DNA of 5,800 nt from assembly GCA_020439485.1 (NCBI GenBank), contig JAGQSP010000373.1:1-5800 (forward strand), written 5' to 3'. Position 1 is the stretch's first letter. Every line of letters starts with the position of its first letter. The position numbers and the translations under genes were made by a program. Below are positions 5,574 to 5,800 of the stretch, piece after piece. The notes under the pieces are model-generated. The model was not told the DNA's origin, ran no database searches, and was given only the letters and a program-made list of their open reading frames with translations. This DNA is from Acidimicrobiales bacterium (GTDB lineage: Bacteria > Actinomycetota > Acidimicrobiia > Acidimicrobiales > Poriferisodalaceae).

Positions 5574-5800
5574 ATGAGCGCACCAGTTTCCCCACCGATC
5601 CTCGACATCGGCCCCCTGCTGGACGACTTCGACAGCCAGGCGGCCGGCGACCTGATAGGTCGGATCCGAGACGCCTGTACCCACACCGGATTCTTCGTGG
5701 TTGTGGGGCATCGCCTCGACACCGAGATGGCCGAGCTGTTCACGATGGCCAGACGCTTCTTCGACCAGCCGCAGGAGTTCAAGGAGAGCACACCCCGGGT
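5574..5800 (+). CDS. Isopenicillin-N-synthase-like 2OG/Fe(II) oxygenase, N-terminal part
   Basis: The first 75 codons are present; the gene runs off the window. The sequence fits the N-terminal domain of the isopenicillin N synthase / 2-oxoglutarate-dependent oxygenase superfamily: PILDIGPLLDD at the start, then IRDACTHTGFFVVVGH (residues 31-46), and ARRFFDQPQEFKES (59-72), which match the usual 'I..AC...GFF...NHG' and 'FF.LP...K' pattern. The His-Gly of the common NHG is His-Arg here. The iron-binding HxD...H motif and the 2-oxoglutarate Arg lie beyond the window, so catalytic competence cannot be judged. ATG at 5574 is preferred from the ribosome site and the family's usual N-terminus, but the frame is open back to 5418 with GTG codons at 5436 and 5451 that would add up to 46 residues. 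It diverges from the UbiD-family gene, so the two may share regulation. Confidence 0.85.
   Translation, partial: MSAPVSPPILDIGPLLDDFDSQAAGDLIGRIRDACTHTGFFVVVGHRLDTEMAELFTMARRFFDQPQEFKESTPR

Noticed and set aside
5386..5595. 70-residue N-terminal extension of the UbiD protein
   Set aside because: The residues are Arg/Cys/Pro-rich and unlike UbiD N-termini, and the extension would overlap the start of the divergent oxygenase gene.

Overview
This is a GC-rich window (about two thirds G+C by eye) with strong G/C preference at third codon positions, GTG as well as ATG starts, tightly packed genes and TANNNT-type -10 candidates. That pattern fits a high-GC actinobacterium, perhaps an environmental lineage such as Acidimicrobiia. 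The taxonomic guess is inference only; no rRNA or marker gene is present.

Layout, left to right: (1) a 5'-truncated, unrecognised gene on + (3-944); (2) a two-gene leftward run, ubiX-type flavin prenyltransferase (2358-1798) followed by a creatininase-family amidohydrolase (1734-955), which converges on gene 1 with a 10-bp gap; (3) a rightward CrtI/phytoene-desaturase-like FAD oxidoreductase (2416-4026), divergent from ubiX across a 57-bp promoter region; (4) a leftward UbiD-family decarboxylase (5385-4045), converging on the oxidoreductase with 18 bp between stops; (5) a 188-bp divergent region with a good extended -10, a possible leaderless four-codon uORF and a small palindrome; (6) the first 75 codons of a rightward isopenicillin-N-synthase-like non-haem iron oxygenase (5574 onward), cut by the window end. 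Almost every base is accounted for; there are no RNA genes, insertion sequences, CRISPR arrays or long repeats.

The unifying theme is prenylated-FMN chemistry. The UbiX homologue keeps every catalytic residue known from Pseudomonas UbiX and should make prFMN. The UbiD homologue keeps the Arg-Glu-Glu catalytic set but appears to lack the His metal ligand. Around this pair sit an FAD-dependent desaturase/oxidase-like enzyme, a metal-dependent amidohydrolase and an oxygenase. Together they look like a compact pathway in which an acid is (de)carboxylated, a C-C bond is oxidised or desaturated, and an amide or cyclic amide is opened. The substrate cannot be read from sequence, and the grouping as one pathway is a hypothesis. 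There is no prenyltransferase or other quinone-pathway gene here, so a ubiquinone/menaquinone role is not supported by this window.
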